Made by a program: the position numbers and the translations under genes | Notes under the pieces: model-generated | The model's database searches: none | What the model was told of the DNA's origin: nothing | The model's input: the letters and a program-made list of their open reading frames with translations, nothing else | NCBI GenBank assembly: GCA_024114885.1 | Contig: CP099425.1 | Coordinates: 2,170,001-2,234,000 of the forward strand | Length of the DNA stretch: 64,000 nt | Source: Septoria linicola | Lineage: Eukaryota; Ascomycota; Dothideomycetes; Mycosphaerellales; Mycosphaerellaceae | Direction: 5' to 3' | Shown here: in pieces, positions 1 through 11,608 of the stretch | Position numbering within the stretch: position 1 is the stretch's first letter | Layout of the letters: each line of letters opens with the position of its first letter

Positions 1-804
1 CCTTTGGCATTCAGCATTTCAGGTCGTACAGTAGTGAGACAGTACTTGAAGTCGCGGCAGGGCTGACAAATGAATGGCAGCACGAACACTAAGTTAGCCG
101 CGGTGACGCCATATTCGTGATCGTCAGCTTGCCTCATAATCCATTCTACATTCAGCAGCTCCCTCTCGAGATGCAGGATAGTAGCTGTATCATAGCTACC
201 GTCAAGTTACCACTCCCAATATCGACACTGAACAGAAGTGCCGATGTTCACAGAAAAAGGTGATCGGCATCTACTGTGTCATGTCCGCGCAAGACCACGT
301 TGATTTCGGAATCGGAAATATCTCGCCGCGAAGCAAGATCGAATTCAAACTCAAACCATTGGCAAAACTCAACTCATCTCTGCCGGCGTGCTGACGGCCA
401 GCATTCGTGACATCGATTGTGTCCAAACAACCAAGTCATCTTGCCTGATGTACGTCCAGGCGTCGCACAGCATTTGTCGGCGACCACCATTGGCTTGCTA
501 TCGCTGGTCCGTGGACACCTCGCATTTCGCCGCCAGCCAAGCACTTTGGTCTGCTTGCCCAGAGATTTGAGCAGGCCATGCGGTCTGCCGTCAAAATCTC
601 AATGGACGACTGCTATCTGCCAAGTGTAGCGTGCGGCACACGCGAAAGTGCTTGAACGCGGTCAACATCCTTGTGCGGCAGGTGAATGCTGAGACAGAAT
701 ACGTCCAAGCCCTGGGCGAGAGCGAGATGGATATCTGAAAACAACGTCTGACCTTTTTTGCGTGTGCAAACATTTCAGGCCTCTATCAGAATCAGTTCAC
801 GAAG
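1..804. other. Intergenic, no gene seen
   Basis: No open frame here has an ATG, plausible splice sites and recognisable protein content. The last part is presumably the promoter and 5' leader of the nucleotidase gene that starts at 805. The window edge cuts off whatever lies upstream. Confidence 0.6.
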
Positions 805-2716
805 ATGGTCTATACTCTCCGCAGCGCGCTCGCGCTTACGGCTCTTGCTTCCGCTCTGAGCGCTTCTGCCGAAGATGTTTTGTTCAGTAAGCGACATCAG
901 AAACGCTACATCGACGCAGATGGCAACTGGAATCAGTCTTTCTTCCATATCAATGATGTCCACGCTCATCTTGACGAGTTCCGAAGCTCTGGCACAGACT
1001 GTACAGATCCGACACGAGGCTGCTTCGGAGGCTATGCTAGGGTATCTACCGTCATCAACGAACGTCGACCGGTCCTGAACAGCAGCTTGTTCCTGAATGC
1101 TGGGGATGAGTTTCAGGGAACTCTGTTCTACACTTACTACGGAGGTATGAGACAATGTATCGGGTGTCAAGGCCATGCTAACGTCCTATCGATTGCCAGG
1201 CGAGAAGATCGCTGAGACCATTAATCAACTGGGCTTCGATGGGATGACGCTCGGCAACCATGAATTCGACGGCGGCGATGACATGCTTGGAGAGTTCCTA
1301 GAGAACCTGACATTTCCGATCATATCTGCGAACATTCAATCTGATCATCCAGTGTTGAACCGCACGATCAAACCCTTCCACATCTACGAGGAATTTCAGC
1401 TGGCTGTCATCGGTGTCACCACCGACACGACGCCCGACATTGCATCACCTGGCGAGGGCACCCTCTTCTCGGATCCTATCGAGGCGGTGCAGAATACTAT
1501 CAATCTAATTCGCGAGACGACGAACATCACCAGAATTGCTGCACTGACCCACATTGGCTACGAAAATGACCAGGCTCTTGCTCAGAACACCACTGGGCTG
1601 CACTTGATCATGGGCGGTCACTCGCACACTCCACTAGGAACTGGCGAAGGCGAGGAAGGACCGTACCCCACTATTGTCCAGAATATGGACGATGAAGAGG
1701 TTTTTATTGTCACTGCTTACCGTGAGTGTTTCCGCATCGACCTCGACCGAAAACTACTAATCATATGGGCACCAGGCTGGGGCGAGTGGCTCGGTTATAT
1801 TGACGTTACGTACGACAGTGATGGCAAGATTTTGGAGTACCATGGCGGACCAATTCATCTTACAAATGCTACCGAGCAAAACGCCACATTGCAAGCACAG
1901 ATCGAAGAATGGCGAGGACCATTTGAAGAATTCGCTGCAGAAGTCGTTGGTGTGTCAGATGTGGCGCTTGTGCAATCAACCTGTCAAGAAGAGGAGTGCC
2001 TACTTGGGAATTTCATGGCCGATGCTATGCTTACCTACCGCCAAAACGAGAGCGACACTGTTGACTTCGCTTTGATCAATGCTGGCGGCATCCGGGCTGA
2101 AATCGATGCCGGCAACATCACTAGAGGCGAGGTACTCACCAGCTTTCCATTTGGAAACTCTCTCGTCGAGATCACCATGTCTGGCGACGACATTTGGAAG
2201 GTCTTTGAGGGAGTCTTCAGTGGGGTCAGCGAGTTCAATGGCGACGAAGTGACCAGCTTTGTTCAAGTCAGTCGTGGCATTCAGATCGAATACAACCCAG
2301 AGAACAACAACGGCAGCAGGCTCATCGCCATCAACATCGGAAACTCCAGCCTGGACCGCGAGCAGATCTACAACATCGTCACGCTGGATTTCTTAGCGGG
2401 CGGTGGGGACAACCTGTGGGATCTCGAGTTCGAGAACACTGTGACCCTTGAGACCCAAGACGAAATTCTGGTGCAATACATCCAGTCGCAGAGCCCAGTC
2501 AATATCGAGCTTGAGGGAAGAATCACCATCGTCAATGCCACCACTCCCACAGATGGAACATCTGGAGAAAATGGCACCGACACGGATGGGTCGTCTAAGG
2601 AATCCGGCAATGGCACTGAATCATCGACTGGTGCCGGAAGCAGTGTGCGTGGAGCGAGCATTGCTACTGCGATTTTGTCTGCAAGCCTGTTGACATTGGC
2701 TATTGCTCTGCTCTGA
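805..2716 (+). CDS. GPI-anchored 5'-nucleotidase / metallophosphoesterase
   Basis: Three exons, 805..1144, 1200..1721 and 1776..2716, give 600 residues. Intron 1 (GTATGA...CAG) and intron 2 (GTGAGT...CAG, branch site CTAAT) restore the family motifs; intron 2 is in frame and would otherwise insert 18 foreign residues. The first 22 residues are a signal peptide. The metallophosphoesterase motifs appear in order: NDVHAH, NAGDEFQGT, LGNHEFDGG and MGGHSHT, followed by the 5'-nucleotidase C-terminal domain with NAGGIRAEI and FPFGNSLVEI. A Ser/Thr/Gly-rich linker and a hydrophobic tail ending IALL indicate a GPI anchor. The family hydrolyses extracellular nucleotides or sugar nucleotides with two bound metal ions, so a cell-surface or wall location is inferred. 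The substrate cannot be read from the sequence. Confidence 0.93.
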
Positions 2717-3237
2717 TCGCAATGCTTGCGATAAGCCGCGAGTGCGATGTCGAACGATAATGGATACTGCTTTGTGTAGGCGCTTCAGCCATTATTATTC
2801 ACGTGCAAATAGCCGACGCTTTGCCGAGGCCACCATCTCCGCGCAATCCCACGGGGACCCCTCCATGACTACTCCACAAATGGTATAGCAAGACGTTCCC
2901 GGATGAGCAGAGCCGCATCTTCTTCCTCTTAAGCTCGTCGTAGCTGCGCACAGGACAAAGCATGCTGTTCGCTACCACGCCTAGCTCATCGCCTCCTCGT
3001 CAAATTTGCGTCAGCAGCGCACCGCTTAAGCAGCCACAGCAGCTGACACCGTTGAGTGCTCTTCGTACATCGCCGATATGTACGATCTTGGCCGCGGACA
3101 GTATGGTGTGCGGCTGCCACGCGACAATGCACATGCTGTAAGCGTAGGTTCCTTTGTGCGAACTGCTTTGTTCCCATTGTGTAGCTTGCACCTCACCTTC
3201 AGCTCTCCCTACTTGTTCATACGAGCCAGATCACAGT
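2717..3237. other. Intergenic, no gene seen
   Basis: This stretch separates two genes on the same strand. It should hold the 3' end of the nucleotidase transcript and the promoter of the aquaglyceroporin. I see no coding content or repeats in it. Confidence 0.6.
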
Positions 3238-4561
3238 ATGGCGAGCAATGGCCAGACCACATCATACGACTACTCTCCAGGGAGCTACTCCGAGAAGGAC
3301 AAACACGATGACCACCCTCTAGCACTCCATAACCTTCCTACGCATACCGGCGGAGCATCGCACCATGAGCATGCACACGATCAGACACTGCCGCAAGGCG
3401 AGAAACAGCACATGAACACAAGCCTCGATCTGAACCGCACCTCATCCACAGTCCATAAGGCACGAAGACTTATAGGACTGCATCCAGACGCGCCGATCAT
3501 AGAAGAGCACGATACAGCCGCCCATGCAGATCTGAGATGGACAAAGATGCGCGCAGTGCTCAAAGAGCCGCTTGCCGAATTCTTTGGTACGGTCCTCACT
3601 CACTCACGAACATAAGAGAGAAAGTTGCTAAGCATATCTTCCTCCTACAGGTGTAATGATAATGGTCTGTTTCGGCAACGGCTCCGTCGCCCAAGTCCTC
3701 CTCTCCGCCGGTCAGGTCACTGCGCCTGGAGGCAATGGTTTTGGCGACTACCAAAGCATCTCCTGGGGCTGGGGTCTCGGAGTCATGCTAGGCATCTACA
3801 TTGCCGGCGACTCAGGCGCATACCTTAACCCTGCCATCACCCTCACAAACTGCTTCCTTCGAAAAGTCCCCCTGCGAAGATTCCCGATCTACCTCCTCGC
3901 GCAGTTCTTGGGTGGCTTCGTCGGCGCCGGGATCGTCTATGGAAATTATATCAATGGCATTAATGCCTTTGAAGGCGGCGCCGGACTTCGCACTGTCCCT
4001 CCTGCAGCCAACGCCACTGCGGCGATTTTCTGCACGTACCCGCAAGAAGATTTGACGAAAGCGAGTCAGTTCTTCTCAGAATTCATTGCGAGTGCGATTC
4101 TGATGTTTACTATCTTTGCGCTGCGCGATGATAGTAACTCGGGTTCGTTCTGCGCCAGTGGGAACTTCTTTCCGTTGACGCTTTTCTTCTTGATTTTTGG
4201 GCTCGGGGCATGTTTTGGTTGGAACACAGGATATGCAATCAATCTTGCCAGGGACTTTGGGCCGAGATTGTTTTCGTATATTGTGGGATATGGAGGTGAA
4301 GTATGGTCCGCGGGAGGTTATTATTTCTGGATACCTGTAAGAGATGCAGGACCGACAGTTGTACGAGCAATCTCTAACTTTCTCTCACAGATGGTCGCTC
4401 CATTCCTAGGCTGCCTCTTCGGTGGCTGTCTCTACGATGCCGCGATATATACTGGACCTAGTCCTGTCAACGCCCCTTGGTTTGGCATCCCGCAGCTTCT
4501 TGATCCGAAGAAGACTATTCAACAGCGCGTAGAACAGCAGAAGGAGCAGGGACTTGTCTAG
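3238..4561 (+). CDS. Aquaglyceroporin (MIP family)
   Basis: Three exons, 3238..3586, 3651..4336 and 4391..4561, encode 401 residues. The chosen ATG (context CAGTATGG) opens a hydrophilic, His-rich N-terminal tail of about 110 residues. The join at EFFG-VMIMVCFGNGS restores membrane helix 1, and the second, in-frame intron (GTAAGA...CAG) interrupts the last helix at FWIP-MVAPFLGC. The first pore motif is SGAYLNPAITL. The second is NLARDFGPRL, so NPA is replaced by NLA; S. cerevisiae Fps1 also has NLA there. The Asp after the pore Arg is typical of glycerol channels. The protein should be a polytopic plasma-membrane channel for glycerol or other small uncharged solutes. The long tail could gate it, but that is inference. 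Confidence 0.92.
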
Positions 4562-4945
4562 AACAGCACTTAAATGGGAGTCACATCCATTGCACAAAAT
4601 CGTTCACTTTTCTTTCATTTATGCTGCGCAAACTTTGAGGCTCGGGTCTGTCACACGTGGGGCTACTGCTGAGGTATACTGTTCCAAATGCTTCTAATGA
4701 CCTATAGGAAGAAACGGTGCATGGCATCTCGCACGAGGGAACACGACACTCGCAGGCTTGCAGTGCAGAGCATGGGGTGCGTAGAGTCAGCAACACTTGA
4801 TTAAGAGTTAGGCCAGCGAGGCGTATGCATCTCAAGTTGCGAATGTGACCTAAGAAGCACAGAGTATGAAGTCATGAAACCATATCTCATCAAGAATATC
4901 TAAAAACAAAAACAAAAACAAAACATCTATTCATTAAAGATGCAT
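4562..4945. other. Convergent 3' intergenic region
   Basis: This lies between two convergent genes and should hold both transcription ends. It includes an A-rich run with repeated AAAAC units near 4903-4922, just beyond the stop codon of the cysteine-rich gene. No gene is visible. Confidence 0.55.
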
Positions 4946-5728
4946 TCATGTCCATGTCGGATTCACGCCCAATCTATCACTCCCCACCACCCTCCGCTTA
5001 AACAATCTCTCCTGCGCAGCATAATTCGGCGTGTCAGGATTATAGTCCCCCAAGTCCACACAAAATGGCTCCTCTCTACAGCAGGCATAAATACACACAC
5101 GACTCCCTCCACATTCGGCGTTACTCGAGCAGTCCTCATAGGAATCCGGACATCCATTACCAGACGGCCCTGCCGACATGCAATATCCCATTGAAGAATC
5201 GTCGGTGTCGGGATGGCAGAAACAGGCTCCGGCCGGGGCTTCGAGACAGTAGCTTGATGATTCGCAGCGCGAGGGATTGTTGCAGTTCCGGGTTGGTTTG
5301 CAGTCGCCGGAAGCGGAGCAGTATTGGGATGATGGGCAAGTGGAGGTGATATAGACTGTGTTATCTGCTGGGGACAGAAGGCAGTCGCAGACATCGTATG
5401 ATGCCTTTTTCGAACGGCGGAGTTTTGCAAAGGCTTTGGCTTGGGTGTCGTTGGGCGTAAAGTCGTTCAATTCGCTGGAGGTTGTTCCTACATTGTCTCG
5501 TCTGACGTTGTCCGCTGTGGGCTCGGGATGACATTGGGTGATTGTGGTAGTTGGCGCAGATGCTCTTTGTGGTACCGGGATCAAGGCCGAGCAGTATGTT
5601 TGAGCTGGCGCATAGTCTTCTAGTAATGCTACCAGTTGGCCGAGTTGTCCTTGACTGCAGTCGCCATCCGTGGCTGCTGCGGCGGAGATGGCGAACAGGA
5701 ACAGTGAAGCGGCCGGCACGGTTCGCAT
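4946..5728 (-). CDS. Secreted cysteine-rich protein (candidate effector)
   Basis: A single exon encodes 260 residues from an ATG at 5728. Residues 1-19 (MRTVPAASLFLFAISAAAA) form a clear signal peptide. A Thr/Pro-rich segment of about 70 residues follows, then a C-terminal half with about 20 cysteines arranged as short disulfide-type modules, for example CDCLLSP, CPSSQYC, CFCHP and CIYACC. There is no membrane segment after the signal peptide. Basic pairs (LRRSKK near residue 103, FKRR near 243) could be processed by a Kex2-type protease. I do not recognise the family. Size, secretion and cysteine density fit an apoplastic or wall-associated protein, possibly an effector, but no function is demonstrated by the sequence. 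Confidence 0.8.
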   Translation of the reverse strand: MRTVPAASLFLFAISAAAATDGDCSQGQLGQLVALLEDYAPAQTYCSALIPVPQRASAPTTTITQCHPEPTADNVRRDNVGTTSSELNDFTPNDTQAKAFAKLRRSKKASYDVCDCLLSPADNTVYITSTCPSSQYCSASGDCKPTRNCNNPSRCESSSYCLEAPAGACFCHPDTDDSSMGYCMSAGPSGNGCPDSYEDCSSNAECGGSRVCIYACCREEPFCVDLGDYNPDTPNYAAQERLFKRRVVGSDRLGVNPTWT

Positions 5729-6703
5729 GTCGCTGAGATGCAGTCACTTTGGCGAATCCAGTCGCAAGCCTCGCAGAGGCTGATGCTCCAGGCAACGTAA
5801 TATAATCAGAATCTCAAACTCCTACGTGTTCGAATGAAGGCTTGCTCAGTTTTGCAATGCCTTCTAAGGTGGTTGCCCGCCCTTGGCGAGAGGACCGAGG
5901 ACCAGTCGGTGGGTGGCTGCAGCTCAGAAAATCCAGAGGAAGTACCACGTTCCTGTTTCAATAGTTCATCGACTTCCGTCTGCAAGCCCTCTTATTCTCT
6001 CTCCCTGTCATCGGCTTGCTATCCAGTTCCAGATCGCCCTCATTGCACAATGTTGCTATGAGAAAGAATGAACAACTTCAAAACAGGCTGGCCGATGACG
6101 ATGGGAAATCCTCTCTGCACAAAAAGGCTGAAAAGCAACGATCCATCTTCGCCCAACGCGCAAGGACGGCCGAACTACAACACGAAGATCTTCCTTGAAG
6201 GTTGAAGCGGTCTTGCATGTGCCGAAGCCGCCAACAAAGGCGAAGTGGGATGAGTTTGGTCCGCCTCGCCGAATTCGTCGAGAGCCAAGTTTGTCGTGTG
6301 TTTTGTCAGCTCACCGAAGAGCAACTTTAGGTTCAATGCGCACCAATTAGAAACTTGTCGGGGTGCAAGTGCGGCCACGCGTTCTGCACACAACTCAAAG
6401 TCTAATATGGGATGTGGAGGACTTGCATCGGGTGACGATGAAAATGGATGACAGATGCAGGATCTATTGAAGTGAGGAAGCGAAGTATTGGCTTCGGATG
6501 TTGTTACAGCCGAAAGCCGAAGTCTGCCTCAGGATCCTTTTGCTGTAGCTGTGTATACAATATGAGAGATACTGTCAGATACCTTCGACGTTGTCGAGCA
6601 GCAGAGCATGGAAACGGTAGCGGGCCATCTACAAAATCATGCGCTGTTCTGTCTGACCATGATACGTCTCCCCGAGCACAGGCATCAATATCTGCAAGAT
6701 ACA
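5729..6703. other. Intergenic, no gene seen
   Basis: About 1 kb lies between the start of the cysteine-rich gene and the end of the tyrosinase gene. Several short open frames overlap on both strands, but none has a signal, motif or splice pattern I can support. Part of it must be the promoter of the minus-strand cysteine-rich gene. Confidence 0.5.
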
Positions 6704-8879
6704 TCAGCATCCACCTGGCCTGTCCTTGGTTATGCTGGCCAGCTTTTTGAAGTTCTGCCTTGTCGGAAGGTCATGCTCAGTCGCCGCTGGAGTGACTTCA
6801 GTCATTGTCACTATGATCTCGAGGTCAGAGACGTCTTCTGTCGGCACCGCCTGATCATTGAACTGTAGTGCTTCATCAGTGGCAATGCAATATAAAGTGT
6901 CTACGGCAGTCCTTACCGTGGCCACCCTCCAGTGCAAATTGTCTTTGAGGAAGCTCTCCACGGACTCCTCATCAAGCGAGGATAAATCTCCAGAGCTGGC
7001 CTTGTTGAGCAGAATATTGGTCAGCGGTACCTCGCCGCCAGTCACAATGGAAGGTCGAGAGACACTGTTGCCAGGATGAAGACTTGTGAAGATGGCATGT
7101 GTTCCCGCGAGGTTTGGTGATGTTGGCCAGGTGCACGGATCGGTCTCATTGAAGTCTCCTACAAAGACATAGATCGCATATGAACCGTTGAGCGCGTGTT
7201 TGTTGGATAGCAGGCTCGCCGTATAATGTCTCTGCCGGCCGTCCACTTCGAAGCCTGCCGCAACTTTTGCCCCTTGAGCCGTGGCTGCCTTATCACGTCG
7301 ACTGATGTGGCTGCCTTTATCGAAAGCTTCGCCGTAGAGCTTGTTCACTTGCGCTTTCGTGTCCGCTTGGTTGCCAGTCTGTGTTTCTGGATATGTGTAC
7401 CCAAATGTTCTAGTGTCCCTTACAGTATTCGGTGTCCACTTTGTACCTATGCGGTCGCGAGAGAACGGATTCAGTGCTTCACTTGTGGTTAGCTCTTGTG
7501 GTAAGGCGAGAACACTTAGTCGCCCTTACGAGAGTTGGCGTCCTGTATGGATCCCTCCTTGTACGTGAACGTGTCAGAATATGCCGCCATAGGCTCGACA
7601 AAGCTATCGGGGTGCAAGATCTGCCAGATCGCCCAGAAGCGGTCGAGACACACATGGTGTAGCCAGAAGATTGGATCATATGCCGAGAAGTCCAGGTAAG
7701 TCATATGCCCATCCTAGCACAGTTAAGCCTCGAAAGAGGAGTAGTGTTGCACTTCTCACATACCTTGCCAGTGTTGCCATGAATAGCATCGTGTAATGCT
7801 TCGAGCGAGTCAACATTTTCCTCGTCTCCTATCCAGGCCTCGTTTCCAAATTGCGTGAAGTTGTCGTAAAACGTGAGCAGATTGTATATTCGGTTCTGGT
7901 AGTTGACCTGTTGGTTTTCGAGCTCGATTCCTATGCGGTCGTTCTGACTTTTGGCGTTGCTAGTCTGGGCATTTGGATATCTAAGGGTCTGTTGCCATGA
8001 GGCGAACTATATGTCTGGGTCAGTTCAGTGTTTCACCGTCCACGATGAACACTCACCGGATCGAGCTGCATGTCTCGCGATGATATGGGTCGAAACTTAT
8101 AGGAAAAGAGCGGATTGTCTATCGTTGTGGTACCATTTGGCATCACGACCTGGATGCGAGGCTGCTGCACAATCTCTGGCCATACACTTCCATTCTCAGG
8201 TTTGACAGCCCAATCCCAAAAGGGCAGTCGCACCTACAAGCACAGAACAGTATCAGTGTGTAAGCCAATCACGCCAGAAGACCAACATACATACCAGCAT
8301 CGCAGCCTGTGCGTAGCGTTGGCGAAGTTCGCCAGGAGGGAATTCATTCACGCACTCGACGATGTGTTCGAAAAGTAGCTGCTCGAAAAGAGCGAGATAC
8401 GGACGATGCCACGGAAGCAGGAGGTTGGACACATGTGTACAGTACCCATTATCCTCGGTGCCATTTGCAGGCTGCACATTGTCCCAGGGTCCAAATGGAC
8501 GGCCATGGATCGCTAGAAGTGTTAGCAGATGAACACGATGCAGAGATCATGCTCAGTACGACTCACCGCATATCCGGTAGTAGGAATACTTGCCTTCCTG
8601 AGGCGTCGCCTGGAATCTTGCCAGACCCAGCAGAAATATGTTGAGCATATCAGGGCTCTTTTGAAGCTGTCTTATCTCAAGTCTGGACGGTGTCCCACCA
8701 TTCTGTACCCCGGTAACTGGATAGCTTCCAGTCGCGAGTTGCCGTTTCTTGTATGGAAGCTGTTGGTCTGCCTGGACTAATTCTTCAATCTGGTGGTCGT
8801 GCTGCGGCGTGGTAGACGCTGCACAAGAGAGCCACAAGAAGAAGAGGAATGCATGCTGGAACAGAAAGCATGCATGCAT
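6704..8879 (-). CDS. Secreted tyrosinase (type-3 copper protein)
   Basis: Six exons on the minus strand (8567..8879, 8295..8512, 8057..8233, 7764..8006, 7530..7713, 6704..7476) give 635 residues; the five introns are 50-61 bases with GT-AG ends. The N-terminus (MHACFLFQHAFLFFLWLSCA) is a signal peptide. The CuA region contains AIHGRPFGPWD and LLLPWHRPYLALFEQ. The CuB region contains ALHDAIHGNTG and FSAYDPIFWLHHVCLDR, so the usual copper-binding histidines are present. A conserved GYTYPE block and a C-terminal domain of about 200 residues follow. The family oxidises monophenols and catechols to quinones, used in melanin-type pigment, cross-linking or secondary metabolism. The last acceptor (GAAG/CACTG) was chosen because it keeps the frame and gives ANSPLNPF; it is the least certain junction. 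Confidence 0.92.
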
Positions 8880-11608
8880 CTTCAGATGGCGAGCTGCATG
8901 TGCCGCCTGGTGATGCGAGTGTCCAGGAAGCCGGCCATAAAGTAGTCAGTGTGCTTGTGCTTGAAGCTGTCAAACAATAAAGGAATTGTGAGTCCACAAG
9001 GCCAAACGAGCGTAGTTGACGGCGCAGTTGGGGAGTCGCAGGAGATGTTCGGGATGGCAAGTCTAGCTGATGTGGCCGATGCAAGGAGATAAATTGCTCC
9101 AGCCGAAATGCTGACGAGCTGCCAATGCTTCGAACTGTAAGGTCTAGGATTCTTTGATGCGGATAGCCTGCCAATTTGACAAGAGCACTTGGCTAGATTC
9201 TGATTCAGCATGTGAGTGACTTAGAATACCACAGTACGTGATACGATCGAGAGATCACAGCATCGAGATGGTCGCGCTATGAGGTACAACAGTCATTCAC
9301 CTCTGCCCACCACGCTCCTTCTCAAGAAGCTGTTGCTCTAGTAATGCGATGCCATGGGTTGCCAGGATGAGCATGTGAACTGCCGGTCTGCACATGTCCG
9401 AAGTGCCGTGATGGAAGCATATCCCCAGGAGGTTGTGCGCGGCACGATCCATGGTGTATCGTATTCTGAGTTTCTGATATCACATGCAGTCGTTGTTTGT
9501 CGTCGAACCGGGAAGCTGGGAAAGAGAATCGCGAACTCCGAGTACTCCACACATGATCCCCGCGCCATCCTTGCATGAACGATCTGCAGCATGTCTGCTC
9601 AGCCCTTTCACTCGGTGGTTACTCACCTTCAGAACAGATCGAGCTGGTTTAATTTTCTTACTCGTGGTGATACCGCAGTATGATCTGCGTTCCTGGTCTC
9701 ATGCGTTGAGTCCGTCGCACACGGACCAGAACAAGTATGGTCGACCATTGTGTGCGAGGGAGCCCTTGGTGACAGAACCTTACATTCCGTTGTATTTGCC
9801 AGCATTGAACGCAATACGGGCCGTGGCAGGAGATTTGTGTTACTACTCTTGGACCAAAAAGCTGGGCAGCACTCTAGCGATCTTTCTGTAGAGGCCTCTC
9901 AGGGATGATTATGTTCATCGATGTATTGCCTGTCAACAGAAGCACGAGGAATCACGACTGCAAAGATGCAGTAACAAGAGCAGCGTGCGTCAACTGCTAT
10001 ACTTACCACGACACGGCTTCGTCGACTTTCCGCGAAAAGGCCTGTCCTGGTCGTAGGCCCCAGTCCTCTGACAGAACATTCTGGCCCAAACAAAGGGACT
10101 TGATGCTATGAGGCCCTCCTCTGGGTACGCAGCTCTTCAGTGGATTCTCTCTTCGAATTTTATACCTTTGCACACTAAAACAGTGCAGAGAAGACATTGG
10201 CGTCCTCTGTGGAGTTTCAACCAGGGCCGCGTGCATGCGAAGCTCCAACGATCCAAGTATCTCTGCGCTGTGTATCCATTCTCACATTTCACAATACCTG
10301 TGTCTTGCACCTGACGCACTCGATCCCGCTCACTTGGTCGCACCAGATGACACATGATATCACCGAGGGTCATGTACTCCCATTCTCTGCACTTCTTGCG
10401 GGTCTTCGACCTCAGCATCCGTTGCTCTCTGGTCCTTCCCGCCGCGACAGTTTCATTCGAAGTTGATCGTGAAAGGCTCAAGGCGGCTCGCCTAGCGTTG
10501 CGCGTCTCAGTGACCGGAGACAAGGGGGCGCTGCATCTCTTGCCATCGTCCACCACGATTTCTGCTGTCGTGCAGAAACCAGAGGTCCACAAGGTGGACA
10601 AAGGTCTGCTTTGCTTCGCGTGGCATTCCAAGAACATGACGGGCACTCTTGTCTCCATTAATTTCAAGGACCACGCCTTCTGCTGTAAGATATGCCTGTG
10701 CTCTACGCATGTCACAAGGAATTGGTGACACAAGGTACTCATCAGAGCCACCAGACCATCTTTTAGAAATGTCTGGCGAAGTGCTGCATCTGGTGTTATT
10801 CCGAAGAACACGATCGAGTAATGCTTACTCGAGAGAATCTATTCAGGTCGGCCGTATTAAGTTTGCAGACGCGCCGCAGCATATTTCGGCAGTGGACAGT
10901 TCGGCAGTCTTTCGCAATAGACGATCTCCATATTTCCACCAACAGCTGACGATGTCATGGGTCATGCTGAGGCCAACCGCAAGCATTTATCACCTCTGCA
11001 AGTTGGAGCAGCTTTACATCGACAGAAGATGAAGATGAAGACCATGACGGAGGTGGCCGTGAAGATTTTGGCCGCGGCCAGTCTAGCCAAGCAACGCCGG
11101 GCTCGACCTCACCACATCTGGCTTATCGCCCATTCCTCGATGGGGATTGGCCTTATCTCGTGCATCGGCATCGACCTCGCCGTCAACATGGTCTTCAACT
11201 CAATGACTAGCGCTCGATTCTTCGATTTCTATCGAGTAACACGGTTCCTCGACCGCCTCTCAACTGCCATCGTTTACCAGCAGAGCGCAGCAACCTTCTC
11301 TTTTGACCCGAAATGTCTCCTTTGTTCCAGTCGCATACCGGCTCCAGGCCGATGAGCATGCGCGTAGCATGCACGAGGCATTACTCCGTCTGGGGACATT
11401 TCTCTTATAGTCTTATCTGCCGCAGCAGACACCCCTCCCGAGCGGCTCACTTGTAGGTCTGTTGTCTGGTCTCTTTGCCTGCTTCAGCTTTAAACTACAG
11501 CTCGTTTGTTTCTTTCTGTCTTCCCATTGTTCCCCTAATACCCGTCGTGGTGTTGCACACTCACTCTCAGTCCCAGTGACGCCAGCAGCTCTAGATCAGG
11601 CCGCCAGC
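8880..11608. other. Long intergenic region, no supported gene
   Basis: This 2.7 kb separates the divergent tyrosinase and allantoinase genes. A minus-strand frame of 109 codons with an ATG (8882..9211) ends three bases before the tyrosinase ATG; it may be an upstream ORF in the leader or chance. A 224-codon minus-strand frame at 10137..10811 begins at a GTG and has no recognisable content. A plus-strand frame from about 11031 to 11355 has a possible hydrophobic segment but no other support. I annotate none of these as genes. Confidence 0.45.

Noticed and set aside
8882..9211. 109-codon ATG frame ending three bases before the tyrosinase ATG
   Set aside because: Adjacent location suggests leader sequence; no recognisable protein content beyond a weak hydrophobic stretch.
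10137..10811. Open frame of 224 codons on the minus strand
   Set aside because: It begins at GTG rather than ATG, has no recognisable domain and no splice-linked partner exons.
11462..11608. Upstream open extension of the allantoinase frame
   Set aside because: The frame begins at TTG and has no ATG before 11609; the ATG at 11609 has a good context and the expected distance to the first motif.
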